This document shows, in pieces, positions 10,510 to 17,895 of a stretch of 35,836 nt of DNA; within the stretch, counting starts at the first letter, position 1; the number at the start of each line of letters is the position of its first letter. The DNA lies in the NCBI RefSeq assembly GCF_900167345.1, contig NZ_FUXB01000021.1, forward strand, positions 1-35,836. Direction: 5' to 3'. The notes under the pieces were generated by a model. It did no database searches and was not told where the DNA came from. It saw nothing but the letters and a program-made list of their open reading frames with translations. The position numbers were made by a program, and so were the translations under genes. The stretch comes from Vibrio cincinnatiensis DSM 19608 (GTDB taxonomy: Bacteria > Pseudomonadota > Gammaproteobacteria > Enterobacterales > Vibrionaceae).

Positions 10510-11793
10510 ATGAATGTTCGCGCTGCGGCAGCCAATGTATTGTTTCAAGTGGTTGATAAAGGCCACTCTCTTTCGCACGCTCTTCCAGCGGCACAGAAAA
10601 CGATTCGTCCAAGAGACTATGCGCTTTTACAAGAAATTTGCTATGGCGCATTGCGTTATTTACCACGCTTAGAATCCATTGCCAATGAACTAATGGATAA
10701 CCCATTAAAAGGTAAGAAACGCGTTTTTCACCATCTTATTTTAGTGGGTATTTACCAACTCAGTTTTATGCGCATTCCCTCCCATGCTGCGGTTGCCGAG
10801 ACGGTTGAAGGAACAAAAACACTGCGAGGAAGTAACTTAAGCGGCTTAATTAATGCCGTTTTACGCAGCTATTTACGAGATCAGGAAACGTTAGATGCCA
10901 TCTCCGTTAGTCATAATGCGGGTAAATATGGCCATCCCAGTTGGTTACTCAAGCTATTACAAGAAGCGTATCGACAGCAATGGGAACAGATTATTGAAGC
11001 CAATAACAGTAAAGCTCCCATGTGGCTACGTGTTAACCGCCAATATCACACCAGAGATGAATATCTTACACTGCTAGAAAATGAAAACATTGAATTCACC
11101 GTGCACACTCAAGCCTCTGACGCCATAAAATTAGCCTCTCCTTGCGATGTCAGCGTATTGCCTGGTTTTGATAAAGGGTGGGTGTCTGTACAAGATGCCG
11201 CCGCCCAACTAGCCGTTGACTACTTACAGCCTCAAGAAGGGGAGTTGATTTTAGATTGCTGCGCCGCGCCAGGGGGTAAAACCGCACACATTTTAGAACA
11301 TACTAAAGATACTGAAGTGGTGGCAATCGATAGTGATCCAAAACGTCTTGAAAGAGTCTATGACAATCTAGAGCGACTGCAATTGCGTGCCGATGTGATT
11401 TGTGGTGACGCTCGCTACCCCGAAGAGTGGTGGCAAGGAGAGCAATTTGATCGTATTTTGCTTGATGCTCCTTGCTCAGCAACGGGTGTCATTCGTCGTC
11501 ATCCTGATATTAAGTGGCTACGTCGTGGGAGCGATATTGAGGCATTGGCTCAATTACAAAGTGAAATTCTGGATGCGATGTGGAAACAGTTAAAAGTCGG
11601 TGGCACTATGGTTTATGCCACCTGTTCGATTACACCACAAGAAAACAGCGAGCAGATAAAAGCATTTTTAGCGCGGACCACCAATGCACAATTAGTAGGA
11701 TCGGATCCCAGCCAACCGGGAAGACAAATATTACCGGGCGAAGAAGATATGGACGGTTTTTACTACGCCGTTCTCCACAAACAAGCATCATAG
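10510..11793 (+). CDS. rsmB: 16S rRNA m5C967 methyltransferase RsmB (Sun/Fmu)
   Basis: A 427-residue SAM-dependent methyltransferase acting on C967 of 16S rRNA. An N-terminal NusB-like RNA-binding domain (about 1-140) is followed by the RsmB/NOP catalytic domain. The SAM motif [11 protein letters not shown] is near residue 250, with [18 protein letters not shown] (Cys322) and [11 protein letters not shown] (Cys372). The last two hold the pair of cysteines used in m5C chemistry. The ATG at 10510 matches the family start; an in-frame TTG 6 nt upstream was not chosen. trkA follows after 63 nt. Confidence 0.96.
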   Translation: MNVRAAAANVLFQVVDKGHSLSHALPAAQKTIRPRDYALLQEICYGALRYLPRLESIANELMDNPLKGKKRVFHHLILVGIYQLSFMRIPSHAAVAETVEGTKTLRGSNLSGLINAVLRSYLRDQETLDAISVSHNAGKYGHPSWLLKLLQEAYRQQWEQIIEANNSKAPMWLRVNRQYHTRDEYLTLLENENIEFTVHTQASDAIKLASPCDVSVLPGFDKGWVSVQDAAAQLAVDYLQPQEGELILDCCAAPGGKTAHILEHTKDTEVVAIDSDPKRLERVYDNLERLQLRADVICGDARYPEEWWQGEQFDRILLDAPCSATGVIRRHPDIKWLRRGSDIEALAQLQSEILDAMWKQLKVGGTMVYATCSITPQENSEQIKAFLARTTNAQLVGSDPSQPGRQILPGEEDMDGFYYAVLHKQAS

Positions 11794-11856
11794 AGTCTGC
11801 ACATTATCAACCAGATTTCATTGGCGGTTGATGGGTGAATAATAAGAGTACAAGGT

Positions 11857-13233
11857 ATGAAAATCATCATTCTTGGTGCCGGGCAAGTTGGGGGCACACT
11901 CGCTGAGAACTTAGTCGGTGAGAACAACGACATTACCGTTGTCGATAAAAGTTCAGAACGGTTACGTGAGTTACAAGATAAATACGACTTACGAGTAGTT
12001 AATGGTCACGCAAGCCATCCCAATGTATTAAGGGAAGCAGGTGCACAAGACGCGGATATGTTGGTTGCAGTAACCAATACCGATGAAACCAACATGGCCG
12101 CATGCCAAGTGGCCTTTACCCTTTTTAATACCCCGAACCGAGTGGCTCGTATTCGTTCCCCTGAATATTTGCAAGAAAAAGAAGCCTTATTTCAATCTGG
12201 TGCTGTTCCTGTTGATCACCTAATCGCCCCTGAAGAGTTAGTCACTAGCTATATCGAGCGTTTAGTGCAATATCCTGGCGCACTGCAAGTGGTAAGTTTT
12301 GCGCAGGAAAAAGTGAGTTTGGTGGCCGTTAAAGCCTACTATGGCGGACCTTTGGTTGGGAATGCGTTATCCGCCCTACGTGAACACATGCCACATATTG
12401 ATACCCGTGTTGCTGCCATATTCCGCCAAGGTCGCCCCATTCGTCCACAAGGCACCACCATTATTGAAGCCGATGATGAGGTATTTTTTGTTGCTGCTAG
12501 TAACCATATTCGCTCAGTCATGAGTGAATTACAGCGGCTAGAAAAACCGTATCGTCGTCTCATGATTGTAGGCGGTGGCAATATTGGCTCCAGTTTAGCG
12601 AAACGTTTAGAGCATACCTATAGCGTGAAGCTCATTGAACGTGATTACCAACGAGCCGAACAACTTTCTGAAGAGTTAGAAAACACCATTGTTTTTTGTG
12701 GTGATGCTGCCGATCAAGAACTGCTTTCTGAAGAAAATATTGATCAAGTTGATGTGTTCATTGCACTCACCAATGAAGATGAAACCAATATTATGTCGGC
12801 CATGCTTGCTAAACGTATGGGCGCGAAAAAAGTGATGGTACTGATCCAACGCAGTGCCTATGTTGACCTTGTTCAAGGTGGAGTAATTGACGTAGCCATT
12901 TCGCCACAACAAGCCACCATTTCGGCATTGCTTACTCATGTTCGTCGTGCTGACATTGTCAACGTGTCATCGCTACGTCGTGGAGCAGCAGAAGCGATCG
13001 AAGCCATTGCCCATGGCGATGAAACAACATCCAAAGTGGTAGGACGAACCGTGGGAGAAATCAAACTCCCACCAGGTGCCACCATTGGTGCAATCGTGCG
13101 CGGTGAAGAAGTGCTGATTGCTCATGATAGAACCATTATTGAACAAGACGACCACGTTGTGATGTTCTTAGTTGATAAAAAATACGTGCCTGACGTGGAA
13201 AGCTTATTCCAGCCAAGCCCCTTTTTCTTATAG
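11857..13233 (+). CDS. trkA: Trk potassium uptake system regulatory subunit TrkA
   Basis: A 458-residue peripheral membrane protein that gates the TrkH K+ channel. It has two RCK repeats: RCK-N1 with the nucleotide-binding GAGQVGG at 7-13, RCK-C1 around 140-225, RCK-N2 with [10 protein letters not shown] near 239, and RCK-C2 at the C-terminus. Known TrkA proteins bind NAD(H) and ATP/ADP. The length matches E. coli TrkA exactly as I recall it (458). RBS AAGG precedes the ATG. trkH starts 12 nt after the stop, so the subunits of one system are co-expressed. Confidence 0.97.
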   Translation: MKIIILGAGQVGGTLAENLVGENNDITVVDKSSERLRELQDKYDLRVVNGHASHPNVLREAGAQDADMLVAVTNTDETNMAACQVAFTLFNTPNRVARIRSPEYLQEKEALFQSGAVPVDHLIAPEELVTSYIERLVQYPGALQVVSFAQEKVSLVAVKAYYGGPLVGNALSALREHMPHIDTRVAAIFRQGRPIRPQGTTIIEADDEVFFVAASNHIRSVMSELQRLEKPYRRLMIVGGGNIGSSLAKRLEHTYSVKLIERDYQRAEQLSEELENTIVFCGDAADQELLSEENIDQVDVFIALTNEDETNIMSAMLAKRMGAKKVMVLIQRSAYVDLVQGGVIDVAISPQQATISALLTHVRRADIVNVSSLRRGAAEAIEAIAHGDETTSKVVGRTVGEIKLPPGATIGAIVRGEEVLIAHDRTIIEQDDHVVMFLVDKKYVPDVESLFQPSPFFL

Positions 13234-13245
13234 GTAACTGGCGTT

Positions 13246-14691
13246 ATGCTGAATATACGCCCAATCTTATTCGTTATCGGGCTAGTGCTGTCTAAACTCG
13301 CCCTATTCATGTACATCCCCACCTTGGTTGCCTTTGTCAGCGGCACCGAGGGGTTCATCGAATTCGCCCAAGCCGTTATCATCACACACATAATGGCCTT
13401 TTTCTGTTTAACGCTGGGACGAACCGCAACCTTTCGCCTCAACGTGCGGGATATGTTCCTCATCACCAGTTTGGTCTGGACCATTGCCAGTGCTTTTGCT
13501 GCCCTGCCTTTTGTCTTCATCAACCACATCAGTTTTACCGATGCTTATTTTGAAACGATGTCTGGTATCACCACAACAGGTTCAACAGTATTGAGTGGGT
13601 TAGATGATATGGCTCCTAGCATTTTACTCTGGCGCTCTATTTTACAATGGTTAGGAGGGGTCGGCTTTATTGTGATGGCCGTGGCAGTCTTGCCCATGTT
13701 GAACGTGGGCGGCATGAAACTATTCCAAACTGAATCATCCGATTGGTCTGACAAAAGCAGCCCACGAGCCAAAACGGTTGCCAAAAACATTGTGGCTGTG
13801 TATCTCATTTTAACGGGGATGTGTATTGTTGGTTATATGCTCACAGGCATGGGCCTTTTTGATGCCATTAATCACGCTTTTACCACCCTATCCACTGGCG
13901 GATACTCAACCTCTGATGGTTCGATGAACCATTTCTCAAACGGAGCCCATTGGGTAGCGACGCTCTTTATGTTTTTAGGTGGGCTGCCTTTTCTACTCTT
14001 CGTTTCTGCGTTACGAAAACGTCGTATTCAAGAATTATTAACCGATGCGCAAGTGAAAGGGTTTTTCCTACTTTTCATGATTACCAGCGGAGTGGTTGCG
14101 GTATGGCTGACGCTTCATAATGATTATTCGGTATTGGATGCACTACGGGTTTCCATGTTTAACATCGTCTCCGTTGTCACCACAACCGGATTCGGCTTAG
14201 ATGACTTTACCGCATGGGGTGCCCTGCCCACGACATTATTTGCTTTCTTGATGATGTCTGGTGCTTGTTCAGGTTCAACCTCCGGCGGGATTAAAGTCTT
14301 TCGCTTCCAAATTGGCTTTGCCTTGCTCAATAAGCAAATGATGAAACTGATTCATCCTTCAGGTGTGTTTGTACAGCGTTATAATCAACGCCCTGTTAAT
14401 GAAGATATTGTTCGCTCGGTCATCGCTTTTGGATTAACGTTTTTTATTACTATTATTGTGATTGCGGGCTCACTCTCCGCCATGGGGCTTGATCCCATCA
14501 CCAGTATTTCAGGTGCGATTACCGCAGTGGCAAACGTAGGACCGGGAATTGGCAGCGTGATAGGACCATCTGGTAATTTTGCTCCCCTACCAGATGCAGC
14601 TAAATGGATACTCAGTTTAGGCATGCTGATGGGGCGACTCGAAATTCTTACCATTTTAGTGCTATTTTTCCCCGCTTTTTGGCGACGCTAA
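13246..14691 (+). CDS. trkH: Trk potassium transporter membrane subunit TrkH
   Basis: A 481-residue polytopic inner-membrane protein of the SKT superfamily (TrkH/TrkG/KtrB). The four pseudo-repeated pore loops with their filter glycines are visible: TTGSTVL near residue 108, STGGYST near 216, TTGFGLD near 312 and VANVGPG near 428. It takes up K+ with TrkA as cytoplasmic regulator, encoded directly upstream. Its stop codon overlaps the Shine-Dalgarno (TAAGGAG) of the following DUF3157 gene. Confidence 0.96.
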   Translation: MLNIRPILFVIGLVLSKLALFMYIPTLVAFVSGTEGFIEFAQAVIITHIMAFFCLTLGRTATFRLNVRDMFLITSLVWTIASAFAALPFVFINHISFTDAYFETMSGITTTGSTVLSGLDDMAPSILLWRSILQWLGGVGFIVMAVAVLPMLNVGGMKLFQTESSDWSDKSSPRAKTVAKNIVAVYLILTGMCIVGYMLTGMGLFDAINHAFTTLSTGGYSTSDGSMNHFSNGAHWVATLFMFLGGLPFLLFVSALRKRRIQELLTDAQVKGFFLLFMITSGVVAVWLTLHNDYSVLDALRVSMFNIVSVVTTTGFGLDDFTAWGALPTTLFAFLMMSGACSGSTSGGIKVFRFQIGFALLNKQMMKLIHPSGVFVQRYNQRPVNEDIVRSVIAFGLTFFITIIVIAGSLSAMGLDPITSISGAITAVANVGPGIGSVIGPSGNFAPLPDAAKWILSLGMLMGRLEILTILVLFFPAFWRR

Positions 14692-14699
14692 GGAGAAAC

Positions 14700-15242
14700 A
14701 TGAAATACCTACTTTCAATAATTCTGGCCTGCTGGTTTCCTCTCGTCACAGCCGCAGAAGTGGTGACGCTCAAAGATGGTCGCCAAATTCAGCTAAATGA
14801 TGACTTTACTTGGCATTATTTGGCCTTAAGAACAACCCCAGAGTCAACCTCAATCCAGCCAACTGCGGCACCGCTGATCACCACGAAACGATATAAGGTG
14901 GAACTTAATGACCATAAACCTAGCTTACAGATCAGTGAGTCCGGAATAGACATCGTATTCGGCAGTGCCCGTTATCGTGATGGAAAACTTATTTTACCCA
15001 CAGCGATCACGAACCAAAGCACCCAATCGGTAATTAATATTCGCCTAGCGGTAACCATTTGGGACGAACAAGGGGTTGAGCTGACTCAACAAACTGTCAC
15101 CATCTGGCAATCGATCAAACGCATGGCTGACACCTACCTTCGCCCCAAATCATCGGTAGCAGGTAAAGCGATTGAAGTTGATGTTCCTTTTGCGGAACGT
15201 TATCAGCTAATGGTCACCATTTCTCAGCTAGAAACTCGATAA
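14700..15242 (+). CDS. DUF3157 family secreted protein
   Basis: A 180-residue protein with a signal peptide (MKYLLSIILACWFPLVTAAE, cleavage expected after TAA). The mature part begins with VVTLKDGRQIQLNDDFTWHYL, the start typical of DUF3157 proteins. The remaining part looks like a beta-rich FxLYD-like domain (residues about 80-175: ITNQSTQSVINIRLAVTIWD). The ATG at 14700 has an ideal AAGGAG RBS. An in-frame upstream extension lies in trkH and was excluded. It sits 8 nt after trkH and is likely in the same transcript; function unknown. Confidence 0.85.
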   Translation: MKYLLSIILACWFPLVTAAEVVTLKDGRQIQLNDDFTWHYLALRTTPESTSIQPTAAPLITTKRYKVELNDHKPSLQISESGIDIVFGSARYRDGKLILPTAITNQSTQSVINIRLAVTIWDEQGVELTQQTVTIWQSIKRMADTYLRPKSSVAGKAIEVDVPFAERYQLMVTISQLETR

Positions 15243-15243
15243 A

Positions 15244-15900
15244 TTACATCGGTTCAACATACCAGTAGATTGCCAGAAAATGACATACGCATCCCGCTAA
15301 CACGAATCCATGCCAAATCGCATGATTGTAAGGGATGCGTTTTGCAACATAGAAAATCACCCCAAGCGAATACACAATTCCACCGAGCGCTAATAAGGTC
15401 ACCCCACCCACATCAAGATGAAGAACAAGCTGATAGATCACAATGAGCGATAACCACCCCATCACAAGATAACTCACTAGTGAGAATTTCTTAAAGCGAG
15501 ACATAAAGGCAACTTTCATAATGATGCCGAACAAAGCGATAGACCAAATCACCATCATCAAACTAATCGCCAACGGCGTACGTAAGCTGACCAACAAAAA
15601 TGGCGTATAGCTCCCAGCAATGAGCAAATAAATGGCACAATGATCAAAGACCTTAAGCCAATGTTTAACCCGTTGTTGAGAAATGGAGTGATAAAGTGTC
15701 GAAGCCAAAAATAAGAGAATAACACTCCCACCATAAAGGCCCATGCTGGTAATTGTGAGAAGATCGGCTCGATGATCAACCGCTTTTATTAATAGCAACA
15801 CTAAGCCGATAATGCCTAATAGCAACCCAATACCATGACTGATGGCATTCGCAATTTCTTCTTTTGTGCTGTATTGACTGGAAGACATAATGGTGCCCAT
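15244..15900 (-). CDS. Hemolysin III family membrane protein (TrhA/YqfA-like)
   Basis: A 218-residue polytopic membrane protein of the HlyIII/PAQR-like family. The N-terminus [13 protein letters not shown] holds a conserved His, SxxxH (STLYHS) lies near residue 67, [16 protein letters not shown] near 86, and the last helix has the conserved H-x3-H pattern ([17 protein letters not shown]). These Ser/Asp/His residues form the metal site of the PAQR superfamily. Seven membrane segments are visible. The start may be this ATG or the ATG 12 nt downstream (15888). It converges on the DUF3157 gene with a 1-nt gap. Haemolytic activity should not be assumed. Confidence 0.87.
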   Translation of the reverse strand: MGTIMSSSQYSTKEEIANAISHGIGLLLGIIGLVLLLIKAVDHRADLLTITSMGLYGGSVILLFLASTLYHSISQQRVKHWLKVFDHCAIYLLIAGSYTPFLLVSLRTPLAISLMMVIWSIALFGIIMKVAFMSRFKKFSLVSYLVMGWLSLIVIYQLVLHLDVGGVTLLALGGIVYSLGVIFYVAKRIPYNHAIWHGFVLAGCVCHFLAIYWYVEPM

Positions 15901-15972
15901 ATTGAGTCATCTCGTAGCCCTCAGTATGGCACATCAAACTTACACGTGTAAGCTGAAAAGTGTAAATTCTAA

Positions 15973-16764
15973 TTAAGTGGCTGAATCTAAAAACGCCAAT
16001 ACTTTTTCTCCCGCTTGCTGAGGAGACAAAGTTGAACTTAAGGTCAGTTGCCTAGTAAGCTGTCCCGTTCCCAATAGATTAGCGAGCATTCCTGTTGCGC
16101 CACGCTGATAACGGTCAATTTCAAACCACAGTTGTAACGAGTGCCGATCCCGATAAGCGACGATCTCTAATTCTCGCCAACGTCCATGAAATGGGCCATC
16201 GATGGGAACAAATTCAAATTCTTGCACAAAAGGAGATTCAAACCCTTCGGCCGCCTCACACTCAACCTGACGTAAACGTAAACCTTGCTGCTCTAAAGCG
16301 GTAAAAATGCCTTCCATTAAAGGTTCAGGCCTAACTGTTAACGTATCTTTATCACTAGGATCTCGAGCGAGCGCGACCGCCAGCCCCGTATCTAGCCAAA
16401 CTTGCGAGTCACCAATCGTAACCGGCGTATTCCACGGCACCTGTAGTTCAATGTCAAAATCACGCGTCTCCCCAGTACTAATCGTAAAAGCGTAAGGTAA
16501 AGACCAATGAGCCAGAACATGAGTTTGAGGAATACGTCGTAAAGGATGACCAGATGGTTGGCCCCTTTCCTGTGGCGCTTCAGCAATATATCGGCAGCAC
16601 AACTTCAGTTCGATATTATCAACCCATTGCTCAGAGGAGCCACCATAAACATGAATAGTCACTTTGACACTCTGCCCGGGAAAAAGAACCTCCTGATGTA
16701 ATACCGAATCGACTTTTGCTGAGCCAATACCAAAGCTGGCTAAGGTTTTCTTGAGCAATGACAT
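15973..16764 (-). CDS. Spo0M-like arrestin-fold protein
   Basis: A 263-residue protein of the SpoOM family (sporulation-control protein homologue), with an N-terminal arrestin-like beta-sandwich (MSLLKKTLASFGIGSAKVDSVL..., PGQSVKVTIHVYGG) and a second similar domain from about residue 125. Family members occur in many non-sporulating bacteria, and the role there is unknown. The ATG at 16764 is preceded by GAGGAGG at ideal spacing; a GTG 15 nt upstream sits inside that RBS region and was rejected. It is transcribed alone, away from the orphan unit at 16.93-17.26 kb. Confidence 0.88.
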   Translation of the reverse strand: MSLLKKTLASFGIGSAKVDSVLHQEVLFPGQSVKVTIHVYGGSSEQWVDNIELKLCCRYIAEAPQERGQPSGHPLRRIPQTHVLAHWSLPYAFTISTGETRDFDIELQVPWNTPVTIGDSQVWLDTGLAVALARDPSDKDTLTVRPEPLMEGIFTALEQQGLRLRQVECEAAEGFESPFVQEFEFVPIDGPFHGRWRELEIVAYRDRHSLQLWFEIDRYQRGATGMLANLLGTGQLTRQLTLSSTLSPQQAGEKVLAFLDSAT

Positions 16765-16910
16765 AGGTTCCCTCCTCACTCCGTTTTTTTCTCATCCATC
16801 ATCGTAAAAGACAACACCACCAGCGACACTTTCACACAATTTCTTCACTTATTTAACAGAAAGACGGTTTAACTATCGATCAATGACTCGGTTAATGTTA
16901 GTCTATCTAC

Positions 16911-16926
16911 GATATGCAAGCATATC
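16911..16926. repeat. Palindromic candidate operator
   Basis: GATATGC (16911-16917) and GCATATC (16920-16926) form a 7-bp inverted repeat with 2-nt centre, 7 bp upstream of the larger inverted repeat at 16933. It is in the gap between spo0M and the orphan unit and could be a regulator site. I cannot assign it to a known protein. Confidence 0.35.
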
Positions 16927-16932
16927 ATTATT

Positions 16933-17017
16933 CCTAAATAACTATTTGGATTGGCATCGCCAGAATGAGCACTCCTTCGCCGCAGAGCGTGTGAAGATTA
17001 ACTCATAGTTATTTAGG
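16933..17017 (+). repeat. 13-bp inverted repeat enclosing a potentially structured 59-nt segment
   Basis: CCTAAATAACTAT (16933-16945) and ATAGTTATTTAGG (17005-17017) are perfect complements. Inside lies a hairpin TGGC, ATC, GCCA (about 16953-16963) and a weaker CAC/GTG pairing around 16970-16992, so the transcript could fold as a three-way junction. It lies 44 nt upstream of a possible small ORF and about 215 nt upstream of a strong terminator. It could be a structured RNA leader or the ends of a small mobile element; I recognise no known family. Confidence 0.6.
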
Positions 17018-17060
17018 CCATAACATCGGCAATGGATGTGCCTGACCGTTAGGTAAATGA

Positions 17061-17228
17061 ATGCGCCCAACAACTGTCAGGTTTTCGCACACGAACCGTA
17101 GTGCAATGCGCCGTCGTAGTGGTTTTGCTACTGCTCCGATTGCAAAAAAAATCGCGTCTGCCTCCACTCTTGTGGAAAAAAATGCGTTAATCGCATCGCC
17201 AGAAACAAAAGTGGTTAAAGCCGCTTAA
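17061..17228 (+). CDS. Possible small basic protein (55 aa), unrecognised
   Basis: An ATG with AGGT 6 nt upstream opens a 55-codon frame ending TAA, 3 nt before a very strong terminator. The product is basic (RFSHTNRSAMRRRSGF then APIAKKIASAS), with no signal peptide or membrane segment. Codons such as CGT, GGT, GCT, CCG and AAA are common in highly expressed genes. An internal ATG at 17106 would give 40 residues. The Shine-Dalgarno and ATG lie in the loop of CCTGAC (17041-17046) / GTCAGG (17076-17081). I know no homologue; the unit may instead be a non-coding RNA. Confidence 0.4.
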   Translation: MRPTTVRFSHTNRSAMRRRSGFATAPIAKKIASASTLVEKNALIASPETKVVKAA

Positions 17229-17231
17229 GTT

Positions 17232-17260
17232 AAAAAGCGCAGTTTAAACTGCGCTTTTTT
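17232..17260. terminator. Strong palindromic intrinsic terminator of an orphan transcript
   Basis: AAAAAGCGCAGTTT (17232-17245) is followed directly by its exact complement AAACTGCGCTTTTT (17246-17259), then more T. It would end plus-strand transcription. No annotated plus-strand gene lies upstream within 2 kb (spo0M and the HlyIII gene are on the minus strand), so an independent plus-strand transcript is implied. Confidence 0.88.
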
Positions 17261-17348
17261 CTTTACCACACTCCCTTGCGAACAAAAGAAGCTAAATCCA
17301 TCCATTCCACCAAGTCCGAACCTAAGTATTCCAGAAACTAGGAGGTTA

Positions 17349-17377
17349 TTGGTATTCTCTATTCAATTTGCTATCTT
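17349..17377 (+). promoter_or_regulatory. yihD promoter
   Basis: TTGGTA (17349-17354), a 17-bp spacer ending in TGC, and TATCTT (17372-17377) make an extended -10 promoter 36 bp upstream of the yihD ATG. Confidence 0.5.
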
Positions 17378-17412
17378 TATCAAAAAACCATTACAAGAAT
17401 AGGGAGAAAGCG

Positions 17413-17679
17413 ATGCAATGCCATCGAATTGAAGAGTTACTTGCGCTATTAGAACCGGAATGGCAAAAAGCGTCAGAACTCAATTTAGTCCAGTTTATTG
17501 CTCAATTAGCTCAAGAAGCTGGGTATAAAGGAGCATTAGAAGCACTCACCGATGACGTGCTGATTTATCATCTTAAAATGCGTAATAGCAGTAAAGAGGC
17601 GGTTATTCCCGGTATTAAAAAAGATTATGAAGATGATTTTAAAAGTGCCATTTTACGAGCACGAGGTATTATTAAGTAA
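17413..17679 (+). CDS. yihD: YihD family protein (DUF1040)
   Basis: An 88-residue cytoplasmic protein of the YihD/DUF1040 family, function unknown. It aligns along its whole length with E. coli YihD, including the hallmark [13 protein letters not shown] and [14 protein letters not shown], and ends in LRARGIIK. The ATG at 17413 with AGGGAGA upstream fits the family; an in-frame extension to 17368 overlaps the promoter and was rejected. In enterobacteria yihD also precedes srkA and dsbA; here a ccoG-like gene lies between. Confidence 0.92.
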   Translation: MQCHRIEELLALLEPEWQKASELNLVQFIAQLAQEAGYKGALEALTDDVLIYHLKMRNSSKEAVIPGIKKDYEDDFKSAILRARGIIK

Positions 17680-17688
17680 TCCCTTTTA

Positions 17689-17710
17689 AGCAGCCATCGG
17701 CTGCTTTTTA
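17689..17710 (+). terminator. Intrinsic terminator of yihD
   Basis: AGCAGCC (17689-17695), loop ATC, GGCTGCT (17699-17705) and a TTTTA tail lie 10 nt after the yihD stop. Confidence 0.85.
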
Positions 17711-17758
17711 TCCCTTCCTGCGCACCGCTCAATCTCCCCCCCCTTTTATTGTTAAATC

Positions 17759-17800
17759 TTGATTGCGTTAAAGAAACAAAAACGTTACCAATGCTATAAT
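17759..17800 (+). promoter_or_regulatory. ccoG promoter with possible FNR site
   Basis: A perfect -10 TATAAT (17795-17800) lacks a -35. Instead, TTGATTGCGTTAAA (17759-17772) resembles the FNR box TTGAT-N4-ATCAA: first half perfect, second half 3 of 5. Its centre is at about -41.5 relative to the predicted start at 17807, the class II FNR activator position. An oxygen-responsive promoter is inferred. Confidence 0.45.
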
Positions 17801-17895
17801 TTCACACCTTATTCCCATACACTGCTCAGTGAAGCTGCAATGTTAAAGAGTGTAAACATAAGAAGTTGCACCATGTCACCAAAAAAGGATGGGGT

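Noticed and set aside
13122..13529. 135-aa minus-strand ORF opposite the trkA-trkH junction
   Set aside because: It lies fully antisense to two well-supported genes, has no recognisable domain, and reads as a shadow of them.
17178..17196. Terminator-like TGCG-ATTAA-CGCA plus seven T on the minus strand inside the small ORF
   Set aside because: The stem is only 4 bp, too weak for an intrinsic terminator, and the T run is also lysine-codon sequence on the other strand.
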